Shown: positions 32,066-33,356 of the stretch, piece after piece
Numbering within the stretch: the first letter of the stretch is position 1
How the letters are laid out: each line of letters opens with the position of its first letter
NCBI GenBank assembly: GCA_038529265.1
Contig: JBCBDX010000016.1
Span: 1-33,356 of the forward strand
Direction of reading: 5' to 3'
Origin: JBCBDX01 sp038529265
Lineage (GTDB): Bacteria; Pseudomonadota; Alphaproteobacteria; Rhizobiales; Rhizobiaceae
Length of the DNA: 33,356 nucleotides
Program-made: the position numbers and the translations under genes
The notes under the pieces: model-generated
Told to the model about the DNA's origin: nothing
What the model saw: only the letters and a program-made list of their open reading frames with translations
Database searches by the model: none

Positions 32066-32341
32066 CTATGTTGTGGACCATGCACTTACGGATCCACGCT
32101 GAGCATCCGAGCGAACTGCCAACTCAACATCACCTGTGCGACGTTGCTCTTCAGTCAAGTTGCGATGAGGTAGTGGGCGGCGGCCCAGCCAACCCAAGAT
32201 AATATCGATGACGCCTGGAACCATTAGTACGCAGATTACACAGACCACCAAGGTATTCTGCCAGAAGTACCAACTCTCATGAGCTCCCGGCTCTTGCTCC
32301 ACTTGGTAAATTTGGTCTTGACCTGTCCCGTTGAAAGCCAT
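32066..32341 (-). CDS. Small single-pass membrane protein, cassette 7
   Basis: The protein has 91 residues. An acidic N-terminal segment (about 1-25) precedes one strongly hydrophobic helix (about 29-52, LVVCVICVLMVPGVIDIIL) and a basic then polar C-terminal tail (RRPLPHR and onward). There is no recognised family, and the helix is too far from the N-terminus for a simple signal peptide. The ATG at 32341 lacks a Shine-Dalgarno sequence. It shares the B7-A8 cassette with the SDR, both leftward, with 170 bp between them. Because it is short, its reality rests on the intact frame and membrane-helix pattern. Confidence 0.55.
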   Translation of the reverse strand: MAFNGTGQDQIYQVEQEPGAHESWYFWQNTLVVCVICVLMVPGVIDIILGWLGRRPLPHRNLTEEQRRTGDVELAVRSDAQRGSVSAWSTT

Positions 32342-32511
32342 GCTTAAAATATGAGGTAGTTCAATTTATGAACTTCGGAAAGAGGCAACCTCGCCGAAAA
32401 TGTGCGGGTCTCGGTGGAAGGATACGTCAGACGAGTCGATTTAACCGCAAACATACAAAAGATCGACTATTCGAGAAGTGTAAAAACAAAACAGTTCGAA
32501 TCATATCTAGT
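32342..32511. other. Intergenic region inside cassette 7
   Basis: This 170-bp region lies between two leftward genes. No hairpin of A or B type, no clear promoter and no additional gene can be seen. Confidence 0.4.
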
Positions 32512-33243
32512 TTAGAAGCCAGAGTTAACCGGCAGTTGAACAATGCTGGCAATCACCTCTTTAGGATCGCTTTCGGCCATAAACTTCACGGCCCGGCTAA
32601 CCATAGAAGGAGTTAGAAAGCCGCCTTTCTCGCGCTCGGCGGCCAATTTTTCCTTAGTCCAATTCTCCTCGGCAATTTTGCCTTCGACAGGTCCTGGAGA
32701 AACCTCACCAACTCTCACACCATATGAACTGACCTCGCGACGTAGAGAGGGAACAAAATTGCGGACAAAAGCCTTTGTGCCGCAATAGCCAGCCTCGCCA
32801 GCGATTGGAACTTCGCCGGCAATGGGACCAATAAAGATGATGTAGCCATGGCCTTGGCCTTTCATCACCTGCGCAGCGGCACGACCGCACAGAGTAGCGC
32901 CCACAACGTTCACCTCGATCATCTTGATCAAGGCCTTGGGATCACTTTGAACCAACTCTCCGCCAACATACTTTCCAGCGTTAGCAACGAAAAAGTCCAG
33001 ACGACCTTCCTTCTGGACAATGGTCGCTATCATTTTGTCAACGTCTTCAGACCTTGTAACATCAGCAACCAAAGGCAGCGCTCGATTGCCAAGGCCTTTG
33101 CAAACACCATCCAACTTTTCTTGCGAGTAGTGGATGAAGAATACGGTTGCTCCTCCATTGAGAAACATGACAGCAGTTTCAAGGCCAATACCTGATGTGG
33201 CGCCAGTAACGGCGGCTACTTTTCCTGCAAAAGGGATGCTCAT
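32512..33243 (-). CDS. SDR-family protein, ribitol-dehydrogenase-like but lacking the catalytic serine
   Basis: The protein has 243 residues. The Rossmann motif TGATSGIG (13-20), NAG (88-90), Tyr153 and Lys157 match the SDR family. The position of the catalytic Ser (13 residues before the Tyr) is Pro140 in FIGPIAGE. Dehydrogenase activity is therefore doubtful, and a binding or altered role is possible. About half of the first 100 residues match the island SDR at 25334-26062 with no gap, and the key residues carry identical numbers. The ATG at 33243 has no Shine-Dalgarno sequence, and A8 starts 38 bp upstream. It is in the cassette region, not in the island. Confidence 0.85.
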   Translation of the reverse strand: MSIPFAGKVAAVTGATSGIGLETAVMFLNGGATVFFIHYSQEKLDGVCKGLGNRALPLVADVTRSEDVDKMIATIVQKEGRLDFFVANAGKYVGGELVQSDPKALIKMIEVNVVGATLCGRAAAQVMKGQGHGYIIFIGPIAGEVPIAGEAGYCGTKAFVRNFVPSLRREVSSYGVRVGEVSPGPVEGKIAEENWTKEKLAAEREKGGFLTPSMVSRAVKFMAESDPKEVIASIVQLPVNSGF

Positions 33244-33280
33244 GGTCCGTGAAGAATGAAATTATGAGACATCGACAACG

Positions 33281-33356
33281 AGGATATATGCACGTGTGGT
33301 TACGCGGTGTGCGAACCCTGGGGCCCGGGATCCTCGAAGAGGCGGGCACGGGCGTG
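33281..33356. repeat. A-type hairpin A8, left arm and core only (truncated by window end)
   Basis: The left arm (33281-33311) is complete and the type-I core runs to the window end. The arm is the exact complement of 43-73, and the last 40 bases equal bases 1-40. Joined, they give a normal complete A element. Confidence 0.9.

Overview
The window joins two very different kinds of DNA. Positions 1-8097 and about 31901-33356 form a 'cassette' genome. Most genes there have no recognisable family, are intronless, start with ATG and lack a Shine-Dalgarno site. Single genes or gene pairs are bracketed by long, near-perfect inverted repeats. I see two hairpin classes, always in the same order and orientation. 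A 'B' hairpin opens a cassette and is preceded by an AC-rich leader ending in ATATATCCTGCC. An 'A' hairpin closes the cassette and also ends in ATATATCCTGCC. An 85-160 bp spacer then leads to the next B. This looks like a compact genome or extrachromosomal element of a microbial eukaryote, but the lineage cannot be fixed from the sequence. The cassettes hold two distantly similar unknown proteins, a coiled-coil protein, a low-complexity protein, a six-helix membrane protein, an unknown 417-residue protein convergent with a PLP decarboxylase, and finally a small membrane protein paired with an SDR.

The spacer after the seventh A hairpin is about 23.8 kb instead of about 0.1 kb. It carries a complete bacterial catabolic island of 21 genes, with ribosome binding sites, ATGA overlaps, operators and a terminator, and typical of alphaproteobacteria. 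Its left half (8.2-20.2 kb) is a nitrogen/amide module: LysR regulator, HDAC-like deacetylase, urea/amide-type ABC importer, amidase, XRE-cupin regulator, GABA-type aminotransferase and succinate-semialdehyde-type dehydrogenase. Its right half (20.2-31.6 kb) is a leftward pentitol operon: LacI regulator, MalEFGK-type sugar ABC importer, ribitol-type dehydrogenase, FGGY kinase, HAD phosphatase, transketolase and transaldolase. The two halves converge at about 20.2 kb.

The first and last 40 bases of the window are identical. Joining them rebuilds one complete A hairpin with a 31-bp perfect stem. The window may therefore be a circle of 33,316 bp, or a contig broken at both ends inside a repeated hairpin. 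No recognisable transposase, integrase, replication or conjugation gene is present.

Three explanations for the island need separating: a real recent bacterial transfer into a spacer of the cassette genome, a cassette-capturing mobile element, or a chimeric assembly.
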